Source of the DNA: Brevibacillus sp. SYP-B805
GTDB taxonomy: Bacteria > Bacillota > Bacilli > Brevibacillales > Brevibacillaceae
Direction of reading: 5' to 3'
Assembly (NCBI RefSeq): GCF_011059135.1
Contig: NZ_JAALGD010000006.1
Location: 1-64,000 of the forward strand
Length of the DNA stretch: 64,000 bases
Part shown: one piece after another, positions 1 to 8,083 of the stretch
Layout: each line of letters begins with the position of its first letter
Numbering within the stretch: the first letter of the stretch is position 1
Notes under the pieces: generated by a model
Databases searched by the model: none
What the model saw: only the letters and a program-made list of their open reading frames with translations
What the model was told of the DNA's origin: nothing
Position numbers and translations under genes: made by a program

Positions 1-122
1 AAGATGAGACTTCCCACAGCGTCAAGCTGGTAAGACCCCTCATAGACGATGAGGTTGATAGGTTCGGTGTGGAAGCGCGGCAACGCGTGGAGCTGACGAA
101 TACTAATCGGTCGAGGACTTAT
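1..122 (+). rRNA. 23S rRNA, 3' end (partial)
   Basis: The first 120 or so bases match the conserved 3' terminal region of bacterial 23S rRNA, including the GAATACTAATCGGTCGAGGA segment close to the end. The gene starts before the window. A short spacer follows, with a TATCCAGTTTTGAAGG stretch typical of the sequence after 23S genes in Bacillota, and then tRNA-Asn. No 5S gene lies between the 23S end and the tRNAs, nor within the tRNA cluster. The exact 3' end is approximate. Confidence 0.9.
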
Positions 123-185
123 CCACAGCAAGCCTTCAGCAAGAATCTTGCGTATCCAGTTTTGAAGGGGCAAACCTTCACGTAT

Positions 186-261
186 TCCTCGGTAGCTCAG
201 TCGGTAGAGCAATCGGCTGTTAACCGATCGGTCGGGGGTTCGAGTCCCTCCCGAGGAGCCA
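186..261 (+). tRNA. tRNA-Asn (GTT)
   Basis: Cloverleaf with TCCTCGG/CCGAGGA acceptor stem, anticodon GTT, T-loop GTTCGAG and encoded CCA. First tRNA after the 23S gene, probably in the same transcript. Confidence 0.97.
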
Positions 262-262
262 T

Positions 263-338
263 GCTCCTGTAGCTCAGTCGGTAGAGCGTTTCCATGGTAA
301 GGAAGAGGTCGCAGGTTCGATTCCTGTCGGGAGCACCA
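263..338 (+). tRNA. tRNA-Thr (GGT)
   Basis: Acceptor GCTCCTG/CGGGAGC, anticodon loop ATGGTAA giving GGT, encoded CCA. One base separates it from tRNA-Asn. Confidence 0.96.
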
Positions 339-344
339 TACATG

Positions 345-401
345 TCCCTCGAAAAGTGGCGAAGTGCGTTGCAGCATATTCCGATACTTTTCGGGGGCCC
401 C
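345..401 (+). repeat. tRNA-spacer repeat, copy 1
   Basis: This spacer between tRNA-Thr and tRNA-Glu carries a hairpin-capable GAAAAGT...ACTTTTC pair and ends in TATTCCGA, T, ACTTTTCGGGGGCCCC. The same layout recurs at 1187-1244 before tRNA-Leu. It could be a processing or pausing signal in the long tRNA transcript. No function is shown. Confidence 0.6.
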
Positions 402-409
402 TGAAACCT

Positions 410-486
410 GGCCCGTTGGTGAAGTGGTTTAACACAGCAGCCTTTCACGCTGTCATACAGGGGTTCGAATCCCCTACGGGTCACCA
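410..486 (+). tRNA. tRNA-Glu (TTC)
   Basis: Acceptor GGCCCGT/ACGGGTC, anticodon TTC in loop CTTTCAC, encoded CCA. Confidence 0.96.
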
Positions 487-559
487 TTTCAAGCATTGGA
501 TTCCCCGCAAAGCGCTCGAAATGCGTTTCCAAACGAAGCGTTGCTTTGCGGGATGTTGG

Positions 560-635
560 GGAGGCTTAGCTCAGCTGGGAGAGCATCTGCCTTACAAGCA
601 GAGGGTCGGCGGTTCGATCCCGTCAGCCTCCACCA
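560..635 (+). tRNA. tRNA-Val (TAC)
   Basis: Acceptor GGAGGCT/AGCCTCC, anticodon loop CTTACAA giving TAC, encoded CCA. Confidence 0.96.
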
Positions 636-678
636 TTTTCCTCAGGATGGTCAGCCATAAGAGGTGACATCCGATCGT

Positions 679-755
<77 letters not shown>

Positions 756-767
756 AACATTCAAGCT

Positions 768-844
768 GGAGCTGTGGTGAAGCTGGAGTTCACGCCGGTC
801 TGTCACACCGGAGGTCGCGGGTTCGAGTCCCGTCAGCTCCGCCA
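768..844 (+). tRNA. tRNA-Asp (GTC)
   Basis: Acceptor GGAGCTG/CAGCTCC, anticodon GTC in loop CTGTCAC, encoded CCA. Confidence 0.96.
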
Positions 845-904
845 GTTTTCTCAACAACGTCTTGTTTAAATACAAGGTCTGATCTGTTATAATAATAAAT
901 CAGC

Positions 905-980
905 GCCGGTGTAGCTCAATTGGTAGAGCACCTGACTTGTAATCAGGGGGTTGTGGGTTCGATTCCTATCGCCGGCACCA
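905..980 (+). tRNA. tRNA-Thr (TGT)
   Basis: Acceptor GCCGGTG/CGCCGGC, anticodon TGT in loop CTTGTAA, encoded CCA. Second threonine isoacceptor in the cluster. Confidence 0.96.
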
Positions 981-995
981 TGGCAACCATACCAT

Positions 996-1080
996 GGGGA
1001 GATAGCGAAGTGGCTAAACGCGGCAGACTGTAAATCTGCTCCCTCTGGGTTCGGCGGTTCGAATCCGTCTCTCCCCACCA
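996..1080 (+). tRNA. tRNA-Tyr (GTA)
   Basis: 85-base class II tRNA with a long variable arm. Acceptor GGGGAGA/TCTCCCC, anticodon GTA, encoded CCA. Confidence 0.96.
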
Positions 1081-1105
1081 TGCTTCACAGCATCCATCGC
1101 AGCAT

Positions 1106-1181
1106 GAGCCATTAGCTCAGTTGGTAGAGCATCTGACTTTTAATCAGAGGGTCGAAGGTTCGAGTCCTTCATGGCTCACCA
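1106..1181 (+). tRNA. tRNA-Lys (TTT)
   Basis: Acceptor GAGCCAT/ATGGCTC, anticodon TTT in loop CTTTTAA, encoded CCA. Confidence 0.96.
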
Positions 1182-1186
1182 GTATT

Positions 1187-1244
1187 ACACCCCAAAAAGT
1201 GACGTTTTGCTTCGTGTTTATTCCGAGTACTTTTCGGGGGCCCC
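1187..1244 (+). repeat. tRNA-spacer repeat, copy 2
   Basis: Second copy of the spacer element seen at 345-401. CCCCAAAAAGT can pair with ACTTTTCGGGG, and the segment TATTCCGA, GT, ACTTTTCGGGGGCCCC is nearly identical to copy 1. It sits between tRNA-Lys and tRNA-Leu(CAG). Confidence 0.6.
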
Positions 1245-1256
1245 AGAATTTTACAT

Positions 1257-1343
1257 GCGGTCATGGCGGAATTGGCAGACGCGCTAGATTCAGGTTCTAG
1301 TGGTGGCAACACCGTGGAGGTTCAAGTCCTCTTGACCGCACCA
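1257..1343 (+). tRNA. tRNA-Leu (CAG)
   Basis: 87-base class II tRNA. Acceptor GCGGTCA/TGACCGC, anticodon CAG, long variable arm, encoded CCA. Confidence 0.96.
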
Positions 1344-1362
1344 TAAACTTCATCAGACTCAT

Positions 1363-1438
1363 GCGGACGTAGCTCAATTGGTAGAGCGTCGCCTTGCCAA
1401 GGCGAAGGTCGCGGGTTCGAGACCCGTCGTCCGCTCCA
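1363..1438 (+). tRNA. tRNA-Gly (GCC)
   Basis: Acceptor GCGGACG/CGTCCGC, anticodon GCC, discriminator T, encoded CCA. Confidence 0.96.
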
Positions 1439-1446
1439 TCTATTTT

Positions 1447-1523
1447 GTGCCCTTAGCTCAGCCGGATAGAGCGTTTGACTACGAATCAAAAGGTCGGGAG
1501 TTCGAATCTCTCAGGGCACGCCA
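1447..1523 (+). tRNA. tRNA-Arg (ACG)
   Basis: Acceptor GTGCCCT/AGGGCAC, anticodon ACG (A34 is expected to be converted to inosine), encoded CCA. Confidence 0.96.
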
Positions 1524-1576
1524 TCTTATCTGTGAACGTCCCACCCCAAGCGATTGCACAGGCGGGTGGGTGATGT

Positions 1577-1653
1577 CGGGAAGTAGCTCAGCTTGGTAGA
1601 GTACTTGGCTTGGGACCAAGGGGTCGCAGGTTCGAATCCTGTCTTCCCGACCA
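1577..1653 (+). tRNA. tRNA-Pro (TGG)
   Basis: Acceptor CGGGAAG/CTTCCCG, anticodon TGG in loop CTTGGGA, encoded CCA. Confidence 0.95.
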
Positions 1654-1678
1654 TCAAGGACTCTGCAGGCCCATCTGA

Positions 1679-1766
1679 GCCGGGGTGGCGGAATAGGCAG
1701 ACGCAACAGACTTAAAATCTGTCGGGAGTTTCTCCCGTACCGGTTCAAGTCCGGTCCTCGGCACCA
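1679..1766 (+). tRNA. tRNA-Leu (TAA)
   Basis: 88-base class II tRNA. Acceptor begins GCCGGGG, anticodon TAA in loop CTTAAAA, long variable arm, encoded CCA. Confidence 0.96.
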
Positions 1767-1778
1767 ACAAGCGATCAT

Positions 1779-1852
1779 GCGGGTGTAGTTCAATGGTAGA
1801 ACTCCAGCCTTCCAAGCTGGATGCGTGGGTTCGATTCCCATCACCCGCTCCA
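1779..1852 (+). tRNA. tRNA-Gly (TCC)
   Basis: 74 bases. Acceptor GCGGGTG/CACCCGC, anticodon TCC, encoded CCA. Last tRNA of the cluster, followed by a terminator. Confidence 0.96.
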
Positions 1853-1864
1853 TCCATAAGCAAC

Positions 1865-1895
1865 AGGGTAGCGGCATTATGCTGCTACCCTTTCT
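1865..1895 (+). terminator. Terminator of the rRNA-tRNA operon
   Basis: AGGGTAGC and GCTACCCT form a hairpin immediately followed by TTTCT, 13 bases after the last tRNA. It ends the tRNA transcript. Confidence 0.8.
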
Positions 1896-2012
1896 ATTGT
1901 AATTGGAATGATTTTGTCGAAAAATGTCTAAAAATATTGCTAGTAGAAACATATGTTTTTCTGTAATCTAAGGCTAGATCGCTTACGTAAGGCAGCGGAT
2001 CTCTCTAGCCTC

Positions 2013-2044
2013 GCCTCCTGCAATCACTTGCAGGAGGCATTTTT
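2013..2044 (+). terminator. Intrinsic terminator
   Basis: GCCTCCTGCA and TGCAGGAGGC form a 10-bp stem followed on the + strand by ATTTTTCT. It backs up the tRNA operon terminator. It also lies just past the stop codon of the convergent sensor-kinase gene, though the - strand side has no clear T-run. Confidence 0.75.
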
Positions 2045-3193
2045 CTAAACGGACGGGCTTTGGGCGACGGGAAGCGTAATGATGAAGCGTGTCGCTTTGA
2101 GCGTGGACTCACAGTGAATGGTGCCATTATGCTTCTCGATGATGTTTTTGCAGATGGACAGGCCGATGCCGGTGCCGTTGTGCTTGGTCGTAAAGAACGG
2201 CTGAAACAGATTGGCGAGAATCTCGGCGGGAATCATGTCGCCGTTGTTTTCCACGGCCAGGACCACATTTCCATTGCCGGAGCTTGCCTGGATCCGGATC
2301 TGTTTGTCCGCCTTCTGTTGAACAGCATCGATGGCGTTGTTCAGCAGATTCAGCAGCACCTGCTTCAGCCCCTCTTCATAACAATAGAGCGTACAGTTGG
2401 GCGGGATCTGCTTGTCGAACAGAATGCCTTCCCCCACCAGACGGGGAGTGATCAGCACTTCGACTTCAAACAGCAGCTTGTCCAGTCTGACTTCCTTATA
2501 TACCTCGTCGAGAATCGGCTTTTTGGAAAAACTAAGGAAACCGGTGATCTGGCGGTGCAGATTGTCGAACTCATGCATGATCACATCGATATAGGTCTGC
2601 AGTTGGGATTGGCCCCGGGTCGACTCCCCGATCAGCTTCAGAAACCCTTCGATGGCGCACAGTGGATTGCGCAACTCGTGAGCCATGTTGGCGGCGATTT
2701 TTCCGAGAATGGTCAGCTTGTCGTTGTGCAGGAAGGAGATCGTTTCTTCTTTTTGGAGCAATTCCCGGTTTACCAATTGTTCATAATGATAGACCGCCCA
2801 ATAGATGCTCTCGTCCATGGCCTGGCCGATCCGCCCCTCCAGGCAGACGATCTCCTCATCGTTCAGCGACCAGTCGGCGAGGGCGGGACGCAGGCAATCC
2901 CAAAATACACTGCGATACAACTGGTAGATGCGCAAAATACCCGAAAACGGGAAACGCTGCGAACGCATCCATTCGCTGATTTCCAGCGCCCAGGCCTGCA
3001 TGTCGGCATGGACATCCTCCACCAGGGAGCGCGCGATCAGAATGGTGCGTTTTTCGGCGTAATCCTGAGGAAACGACAGCGGAAGAACGGCGGTTTCCTC
3101 GATTTCATCCAGCCACTGTGCGGTGATTGTCGTTGACAGCGCGATGATTTTGTTAGCAATATCCTCGAAGTTCATGGTAGCAGTTTCCGGCAT
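2045..3193 (-). CDS. Cytosolic sensor histidine kinase
   Basis: The 382-residue protein has no signal peptide or membrane segment. Residues 1 to about 150 form a helical N-terminal input region I cannot name securely. From about 165 comes the dimerisation/H-box, with the phosphorylated His near residue 172 in an AHELRNPL motif. An N-box (NLLNNAIDAV) and the G-box GTGIGLSICK complete the HATPase domain. This layout matches the soluble sporulation-type kinases (KinA/KinE-like) of Bacillus relatives. The start ATG is preceded by GGGGGGAGG. There is no response-regulator gene next to it, so it is an orphan kinase here. A role in the sporulation phosphorelay is inferred from family resemblance only. 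Confidence 0.85.
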   Translation of the reverse strand: MPETATMNFEDIANKIIALSTTITAQWLDEIEETAVLPLSFPQDYAEKRTILIARSLVEDVHADMQAWALEISEWMRSQRFPFSGILRIYQLYRSVFWDCLRPALADWSLNDEEIVCLEGRIGQAMDESIYWAVYHYEQLVNRELLQKEETISFLHNDKLTILGKIAANMAHELRNPLCAIEGFLKLIGESTRGQSQLQTYIDVIMHEFDNLHRQITGFLSFSKKPILDEVYKEVRLDKLLFEVEVLITPRLVGEGILFDKQIPPNCTLYCYEEGLKQVLLNLLNNAIDAVQQKADKQIRIQASSGNGNVVLAVENNGDMIPAEILANLFQPFFTTKHNGTGIGLSICKNIIEKHNGTIHCESTLKATRFIITLPVAQSPSV

Positions 3194-3389
3194 AGACCTC
3201 CCCCCACCATATCGTACGGGAAGTCTGTCCCTGTTTTCAAGGTAAGAAATTCCTAATATTTACAAAACGGCCGACCATTTTTCGGCAAAAATCGCTGAAG
3301 GGGACGACCGGAATCTCCTTCTGGCAGGAAGGGAGATTCCGCAAAACGACGAAAACATGAGAGGATACACCGCAAAGGGGGAAACATTC

Positions 3390-5048
3390 GTGATCGTGGA
3401 CAAACAGGAACTGAAGCAGTGGACGGAATGGCTGGTGCGCATGGAAAGCGTCGTCAACACCCCGGGAGAGGCGGCATTGGCCCGGCGTCTTTTCGACGAA
3501 CTGAAAACATGGCCGTATTTTCAGAAGCACCCAGAACACCTCTGGCTGCAGCCAACCGGAGAAAGCGCGTATCAGCGCTATAATGTGATCGCGCTGGTCA
3601 AGGCGGATCAACAGATTAAAGAGACCACCATGCTGCTGGGCCATATCGATACGGTTGGCACGGATGATTACGGCCAGTGGAAGGAGGTGGCGACCCATCC
3701 GGATGTGCTGCGCAAGGTTTTGCAGGAGCAGGCGCATCTCCCGGCAGCGGTGAAACGCCATCTGGACGAGGGAGACTGGATGTTCGGACGCGGGACATCG
3801 GATATGAAAAGCGGCGTGGCGGCCAATCTCGCCGTGCTGAAATATTACAGCGAACATACCGCGGCCATGAACGGCAATCTGATCTTGGTGGCGGAGTGCG
3901 ATGAGGAGGACAGCTCCAACGGGATTCTCGCAGCCGTTCCTTTCCTGAACCGGTTGGCCGAAGAACAGGGCATTGCCATTACGGCCGCGATCAACAGCGA
4001 TTTTGTCACGGCGCGGCATGAGGGGGACCCGAACCGGTACATCTATTTGGGAACCGTGGGGAAGCTTCTTCCCAGCGTCTACGTCAGCGGCAACGAAACG
4101 CATGTGGGGCAGGCGTTTGACGGCTTTGATCCCAATCTGCTGCTGGCAGAAATCACGCGCGAGATCGACTACAATCCCGAGCTGTGCGATGAGATGTACG
4201 GGGAAGTGACGCCGCCGCCGGTCAGCCTGAAACAGACCGATCTGAAACCGTACTATGACGTGCAAACGCCGCTTGCAGGATTTGCGTACTACAATTTCCT
4301 CGTCCATTCCCTCTCGCCGCGCGATGTGCTGGAGTTGCTGCGGGCGCGGGCGGAAAAAGCGTTTGAACGGGCGATCGAAACGTACAGGAACCGGTACCAG
4401 GCGTACTGTGAACGCACGGGGACGGCGGCAAAACCGGTTCGCCTGACACCGAGGGTATACACGTACAGCGAGTACTACGACTATCTGCGGGGACAGCATG
4501 GCGATTCGCTGGCAGAGGCGATGGCGCGCAAAGCGGAGGAGCTGATGCAGGATCAGTCGCTGGATATTCGCTGGTTCTGCTGCCGTCTGGTTGAAGAGCT
4601 TCACCGTTACGACCCCAACAAGGACCCGGTCTGCATTCTCTTCTATTCCTCCCTCTATTCGCCGCGCGTGGCCCTGTCGGACGATGATCCGCGGGACAGA
4701 CGGCTGCAAGAGGCGGTCGAGCATGCGGTCCAACAGGTGCAGCCGCACTATCGTCATCCGATTGTGATCCGCCGGTTTTTCCCGTACATTTCCGACATGA
4801 GCTTCGTCACGCTGAGCGATGATGCGGACGGTATCGAAGGGTATACCGCCAACATGCCCGCCTGGGGAAGACGGCATCATGTGCCGTTTGAAGAGATCCG
4901 CCGCCTGCAGGTGCCGATCGTCAATATCGGTCCGTACGGGTTTGACGCCCACAAGAAATGGGAGCGGCTGGAGTGTACGTATTCGCTGGAGATGGTTCCG
5001 CGGCTGATGCATGAAGTGATCGAGTATCTGTGGAAACATCCGCTGTGA
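3390..5048 (+). CDS. rocB: M20-family metallohydrolase, RocB-like
   Basis: The 552-residue protein resembles the RocB arginine-utilisation protein of Bacillus across its length. It belongs to the M20 zinc peptidase/amidohydrolase clan. Visible metal-site motifs are GHIDTVG near residue 85, FGRGTSDMKSG near 140, and an AECDEED motif carrying the catalytic and metal-binding acids. The GTG at 3390 is preferred over an in-frame ATG at 3357 because AAAGGGGG lies 8 bases before it, and nothing similar precedes the ATG. It probably hydrolyses an amide or peptide bond in arginine-related catabolism; the substrate is not known. It is divergent from the sensor kinase and followed by its own terminator. 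Confidence 0.85.
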   Translation: MIVDKQELKQWTEWLVRMESVVNTPGEAALARRLFDELKTWPYFQKHPEHLWLQPTGESAYQRYNVIALVKADQQIKETTMLLGHIDTVGTDDYGQWKEVATHPDVLRKVLQEQAHLPAAVKRHLDEGDWMFGRGTSDMKSGVAANLAVLKYYSEHTAAMNGNLILVAECDEEDSSNGILAAVPFLNRLAEEQGIAITAAINSDFVTARHEGDPNRYIYLGTVGKLLPSVYVSGNETHVGQAFDGFDPNLLLAEITREIDYNPELCDEMYGEVTPPPVSLKQTDLKPYYDVQTPLAGFAYYNFLVHSLSPRDVLELLRARAEKAFERAIETYRNRYQAYCERTGTAAKPVRLTPRVYTYSEYYDYLRGQHGDSLAEAMARKAEELMQDQSLDIRWFCCRLVEELHRYDPNKDPVCILFYSSLYSPRVALSDDDPRDRRLQEAVEHAVQQVQPHYRHPIVIRRFFPYISDMSFVTLSDDADGIEGYTANMPAWGRRHHVPFEEIRRLQVPIVNIGPYGFDAHKKWERLECTYSLEMVPRLMHEVIEYLWKHPL

Positions 5049-5058
5049 CAGGGAAAGG

Positions 5059-5090
5059 CCCGTCCGATCGGTTCGATTGGACGGGTTTTC
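5059..5090 (+). terminator. Terminator after rocB
   Basis: CCCGTCCGATCG and CGATTGGACGGG form a stem with a three-base loop followed by TTTTCTT. Confidence 0.85.
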
Positions 5091-5151
5091 TTCATGAGGA
5101 GCCCTCCCCCTGCATACAAGTAAAAGGACAGCGTACAAGCGGGGGAGTGGA

Positions 5152-5805
5152 ATGGACGGCCAATTCTGGATTCATTTTTTGCAAATCATGCTGATCGATC
5201 TCGTTTTAAGCGGGGACAACGCCCTTGTGATCGGGATGGCGTGCCGGGGGCTGCCGAAAAAGGATCAGAAGCGGGCGATCATCTACGGGACCGCGGGGGC
5301 CATCCTCCTGCGTGTCGGCTTAACCGGTTTGACCACCTGGATGCTGGATATTCCGCTCATCAAGGCGCTCGGCGGGGGCATGCTCTTGTGGATCGCCGTC
5401 AAACTGCTGGCCGGGATGGAGGAGGAGACGAGCGACGTTGCGTACAGCTCCAGCCTTGGCCAGGCGGTGAAAACCATTATCTTGGCAGATTTCATCATGA
5501 GCCTGGACAATGTGCTGGCGGTGGGGGGAGCGGCCCACGGCGATCTGTTGCTGGTGGTGTTTGGCCTCGGACTGAGCATTCCGCTGCTGATGTGGGGCAG
5601 TGCCTGGATCGCGCGGCTGATGGAGCGGTTTCCATTCCTTGTATATCTGGGAGGAGGCATACTTGCCTATACGGCAACGGAAATGTGTCTGGAAGATCCG
5701 TATGTATGGAAAATTGCCAATCGCCTTTTGTTAAACCACGCTTGGACACCGGTGATTGCCGCCTTGCTGGTGATCCTTCTCGGCAGGTGGAAACGGGCGC
5801 ATTGA
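5152..5805 (+). CDS. TerC/YjbE-family integral membrane protein
   Basis: The 217-residue protein has seven or so hydrophobic segments. It shows the two paired acidic signatures of the TerC family: LSGDNALVIG near residue 19 in the first helix and MSLDNVLAVGG near 113. The length fits the Bacillus YjbE subgroup. TerC proteins are linked to manganese export and loading of exported metalloenzymes; that role is family knowledge, not shown here. The start ATG follows GGGGGAGTGGA. No yybP-ykoY riboswitch is visible in the short upstream gap. A terminator overlaps the stop codon, so the gene is probably monocistronic. Confidence 0.85.
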   Translation: MDGQFWIHFLQIMLIDLVLSGDNALVIGMACRGLPKKDQKRAIIYGTAGAILLRVGLTGLTTWMLDIPLIKALGGGMLLWIAVKLLAGMEEETSDVAYSSSLGQAVKTIILADFIMSLDNVLAVGGAAHGDLLLVVFGLGLSIPLLMWGSAWIARLMERFPFLVYLGGGILAYTATEMCLEDPYVWKIANRLLLNHAWTPVIAALLVILLGRWKRAH

Positions 5806-5848
5806 AGCTGCAGGTTGGACGTATTTTTCGTCGAATCTGCAGCTTTTT
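5805..5848 (+). terminator. Terminator after terC-like gene
   Basis: AAGCTGCAG (from the stop codon) pairs with CTGCAGCTT, followed by TTTTT. Confidence 0.8.
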
Positions 5849-5904
5849 CCGTTGGGTCGGGAATACTGGGAAAGAAGAACAAACCAGGAAAGGTCAGATG
5901 GCAG

Positions 5905-6489
5905 ATGAACGCTGGCATTTTGCTTCTGTGGGGAGTATGGGATGCCTTGTATCAACGCTGTACAAGGCTGCGCTATGTGGAGAAAGGGAAGAATATCTTT
6001 CGCATCGTCCTGCTTCGCTACCGGGGAGAAACGCTGGTGACGTCAGACCGGCAGACGATTTGTTCCGGCGATCTGATTGTGAAGCTGCACATCCACAATT
6101 ACTTTTTCGCCAACATGTGCCGGGGGGTAAAGGATGAGACCCGTCTCGTCCTGCTCCTGCGCCGGCACATCGTGCAGTCGCTTCCCGAGCTTGCCCGCTG
6201 CCTGTATGCCATGCCGGAAGCGAAGGAGGTCAAGGGGATCGTCGGAACAACCATGCTGCACAAAGGGGCGGAACCGCTTGGCTTCACGGTTTCCGATGTC
6301 CCGATGAACTTGTTTTTCCGTTATAAACGCTGGTATCTGCGCCTGATGCTGCGGCTGATTCACCCCGATGGCAAAGAACGGCTGCAAAAGTGGGATCACA
6401 CCATGCCGCTCAAACGGGTCTATATGTCGAAGGAAGAGCTGTTTCGCCGTTATTTGCCCGCAGAAGAGTCGGGTGAACCCATCCGATGA
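5905..6489 (+). CDS. YkoP-like protein
   Basis: The 194-residue protein resembles B. subtilis YkoP and the C-terminal domain found on some polysaccharide deacetylases. It is basic, with no clear membrane helix beyond a hydrophobic N-terminus. The ATG at 5905 is chosen because the open frame further upstream (from 5815) runs inside the preceding terminator, and AGGAAAGG lies about 11 bases before 5905. It overlaps the next gene by four bases (ATGA), implying translational coupling with the glycosyltransferase, a pairing also seen as ykoP/ykoN in Bacillus. Biochemical function is unknown. The family call rests on recall of the sequence pattern. Confidence 0.6.
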   Translation: MNAGILLLWGVWDALYQRCTRLRYVEKGKNIFRIVLLRYRGETLVTSDRQTICSGDLIVKLHIHNYFFANMCRGVKDETRLVLLLRRHIVQSLPELARCLYAMPEAKEVKGIVGTTMLHKGAEPLGFTVSDVPMNLFFRYKRWYLRLMLRLIHPDGKERLQKWDHTMPLKRVYMSKEELFRRYLPAEESGEPIR

Positions 6490-7613
6490 GCAGGAACATC
6501 CTCCTTGTGACCGAAGAATGGGCAGGGAGCGGGCACTGGATGGCCGCCTGCGCCCTGGAACAGGTGCTGCGGGAGAGGGGCGGGGATGCCCGTGTGGAGA
6601 TGATCGGGGGATTGCACACAGCCAGCCCGCTCCTCAAGCGGCTGTCCCGGGCCGCGTATCTGGGCAGCCTCCGCTATGTTCCGGAGGTGTGGCACCGCCT
6701 CTATGAGCGCGACCATTTGTGGAGCCGCGCCTTCAAAAAGCCCCTGGGGATGGTGCTGGGAAAACGTCTGCTGCAAAACGTGATCGAACAGACGGCACCG
6801 GAAGTGGTTGTCGCCACCCATGCCTACTGTCTGGCGGCACTGGCCGAAGCGAAGAAACGGGCGGCCAAGCCGTTCGCGCTGGTCGGGGTATGTACGGATT
6901 TCCACTTCCATCATTTCTGGTTTCATCCGCAGATCGATGCGTATGTGGTGGCGAACGAACAGATTGCCGCAGATGCGGTACGCCGCTTTGGCGTCCCGGC
7001 GGAGAACGTGTATCCATACGGCATCCCGCTGCGGCCGCCGTTTGCCCGTGAGAACGATCGGCAGAAGGATGAATGGCGAAAACAGGTGGGCCTGCGCCCC
7101 GACCGTTTTACGGTGTTGATCAGCGGCGGTGAAGGGGGATACGGGGAGATTGGGCCGGTCGTCAAACGGCTTCTGCAGATGGAGAAGCCCTTGCAGATCA
7201 TCGTGGCGACCGGCAAAAACGCGGCGCTTCTTCGGGAACTGGCGGCCTGCCTGACCGGCATCGCTTCCCCGCATACGGTTCACCTGCTGGGCTATGTGCA
7301 GGACATGTGGGCGTATATCGGAGCGGCCGATGCCTGGATCTCCAAACCGGGCGGGCTCACCTGCTCCGAGGCGCTGGCTATGCGGACGCCGCTGATTCTG
7401 TATCGGCCGCTGCCCGGACAGGAGAGAAAGAACAGCCAATTTTTGCGCACCCACCAGATTGCGGAAGAAGCGCGGGATGTGGAAGAGATCGTCCGCCTGC
7501 TGGCGCGCTGGCAGCACAGGCAGGACGAACGGAGCGAGCTGGCGTCGCGCATGCGGCCGTTTGCCCGTCCGGATGCGGCTTATCGCACAGCGGACTTGAT
7601 TTTACATCTATAA
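6486..7613 (+). CDS. MGDG-synthase-like glycosyltransferase
   Basis: The 375-residue protein has the two-domain GT-B fold of the MGDG synthase/UgtP/YkoN family (GT28). The N-terminal part carries the GSGH loop near residue 15, typical of lipid-acceptor glycosyltransferases. The C-terminal part carries the donor-binding SKPGGLTCSEALAM motif near residue 285. It probably transfers a sugar from a nucleotide sugar to a lipid at the membrane face. It overlaps the YkoP-like gene by four bases and is cotranslated with it. No terminator is clear immediately after it. Confidence 0.8.
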   Translation: MSRNILLVTEEWAGSGHWMAACALEQVLRERGGDARVEMIGGLHTASPLLKRLSRAAYLGSLRYVPEVWHRLYERDHLWSRAFKKPLGMVLGKRLLQNVIEQTAPEVVVATHAYCLAALAEAKKRAAKPFALVGVCTDFHFHHFWFHPQIDAYVVANEQIAADAVRRFGVPAENVYPYGIPLRPPFARENDRQKDEWRKQVGLRPDRFTVLISGGEGGYGEIGPVVKRLLQMEKPLQIIVATGKNAALLRELAACLTGIASPHTVHLLGYVQDMWAYIGAADAWISKPGGLTCSEALAMRTPLILYRPLPGQERKNSQFLRTHQIAEEARDVEEIVRLLARWQHRQDERSELASRMRPFARPDAAYRTADLILHL

Positions 7614-7641
7614 AAAGGAAGGATAACATCGCTGAAAAGTA

Positions 7642-7672
7642 TGAATGATTTCCCCGCCTCCCACGCATATTA
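7642..7672 (+). promoter_or_regulatory. Sigma-G-like forespore promoter
   Basis: TGAATG, 18-base spacer, CATATTA. This matches the sigma-G pattern (TGAATA, 17-18, CATACTA) and lies 30 bases before a SASP gene, the classic target of that factor. Confidence 0.75.
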
Positions 7673-7701
7673 AGGGTACCAAAAACGAGGAGGTGATACA
7701 G

Positions 7702-7902
7702 ATGGCAGGCAACAGATCCAGCAACAATCTTCTGGTACCGCAGGCGAACCAAGCTCTCGACCAATTGAAGTATGAGATTGCCGCAGAGTTCGGTGTTCAG
7801 TTGGGACCAGATACCACTTCTCGTCAAAACGGTTCCGTCGGTGGAGAAATCACCAAACGTTTGGTAAGTTTTGCCGAACAGCAGCTGGCTGGTCGTCAAT
7901 AA
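7702..7902 (+). CDS. Alpha/beta-type small acid-soluble spore protein
   Basis: The 66-residue protein contains the GPR protease cleavage region [11 protein letters not shown] near residues 22-32 and the conserved GGEITKRLV motif near 47-56. Both are diagnostic of alpha/beta SASPs that coat and protect DNA in the dormant spore. The ATG at 7702 has AGGAGGTGATACAG just upstream. A sigma-G-like promoter precedes it and a strong terminator follows, so it is a single forespore gene. It shows that the host makes endospores. Confidence 0.95.
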   Translation: MAGNRSSNNLLVPQANQALDQLKYEIAAEFGVQLGPDTTSRQNGSVGGEITKRLVSFAEQQLAGRQ

Positions 7903-7917
7903 CCAAATACGATGGAT

Positions 7918-7947
7918 GGGAGAAGGCAGCGATGCTTTCTCCTTTTT
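7918..7947 (+). terminator. Terminator after SASP gene
   Basis: GGAGAAGGCA pairs with TGCTTTCTCC around a four-base loop, followed by TTTTT. Confidence 0.88.
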
Positions 7948-8083
7948 CGATTGGTAAATTTTAAGGGTTGTTTGCGCGGGGTTGTCCAGTAAAATGGAAA
8001 AGAGGTCTCAACCTCGCTTGGCATCGCTTTCCATCGATTGCGGGATACGCGAAAACATTGGTCACATTTCAACGAGGAGGGTG

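Noticed and set aside
3237-5138. Long open frame antisense to rocB
   Set aside because: It mirrors the GC-rich coding strand, has no ribosome-binding site and no recognisable protein.
5091-5151. yybP-ykoY manganese riboswitch before the TerC-like gene
   Set aside because: The gap is 60 bases and holds only a ribosome-binding site; there is no room or motif for the riboswitch.
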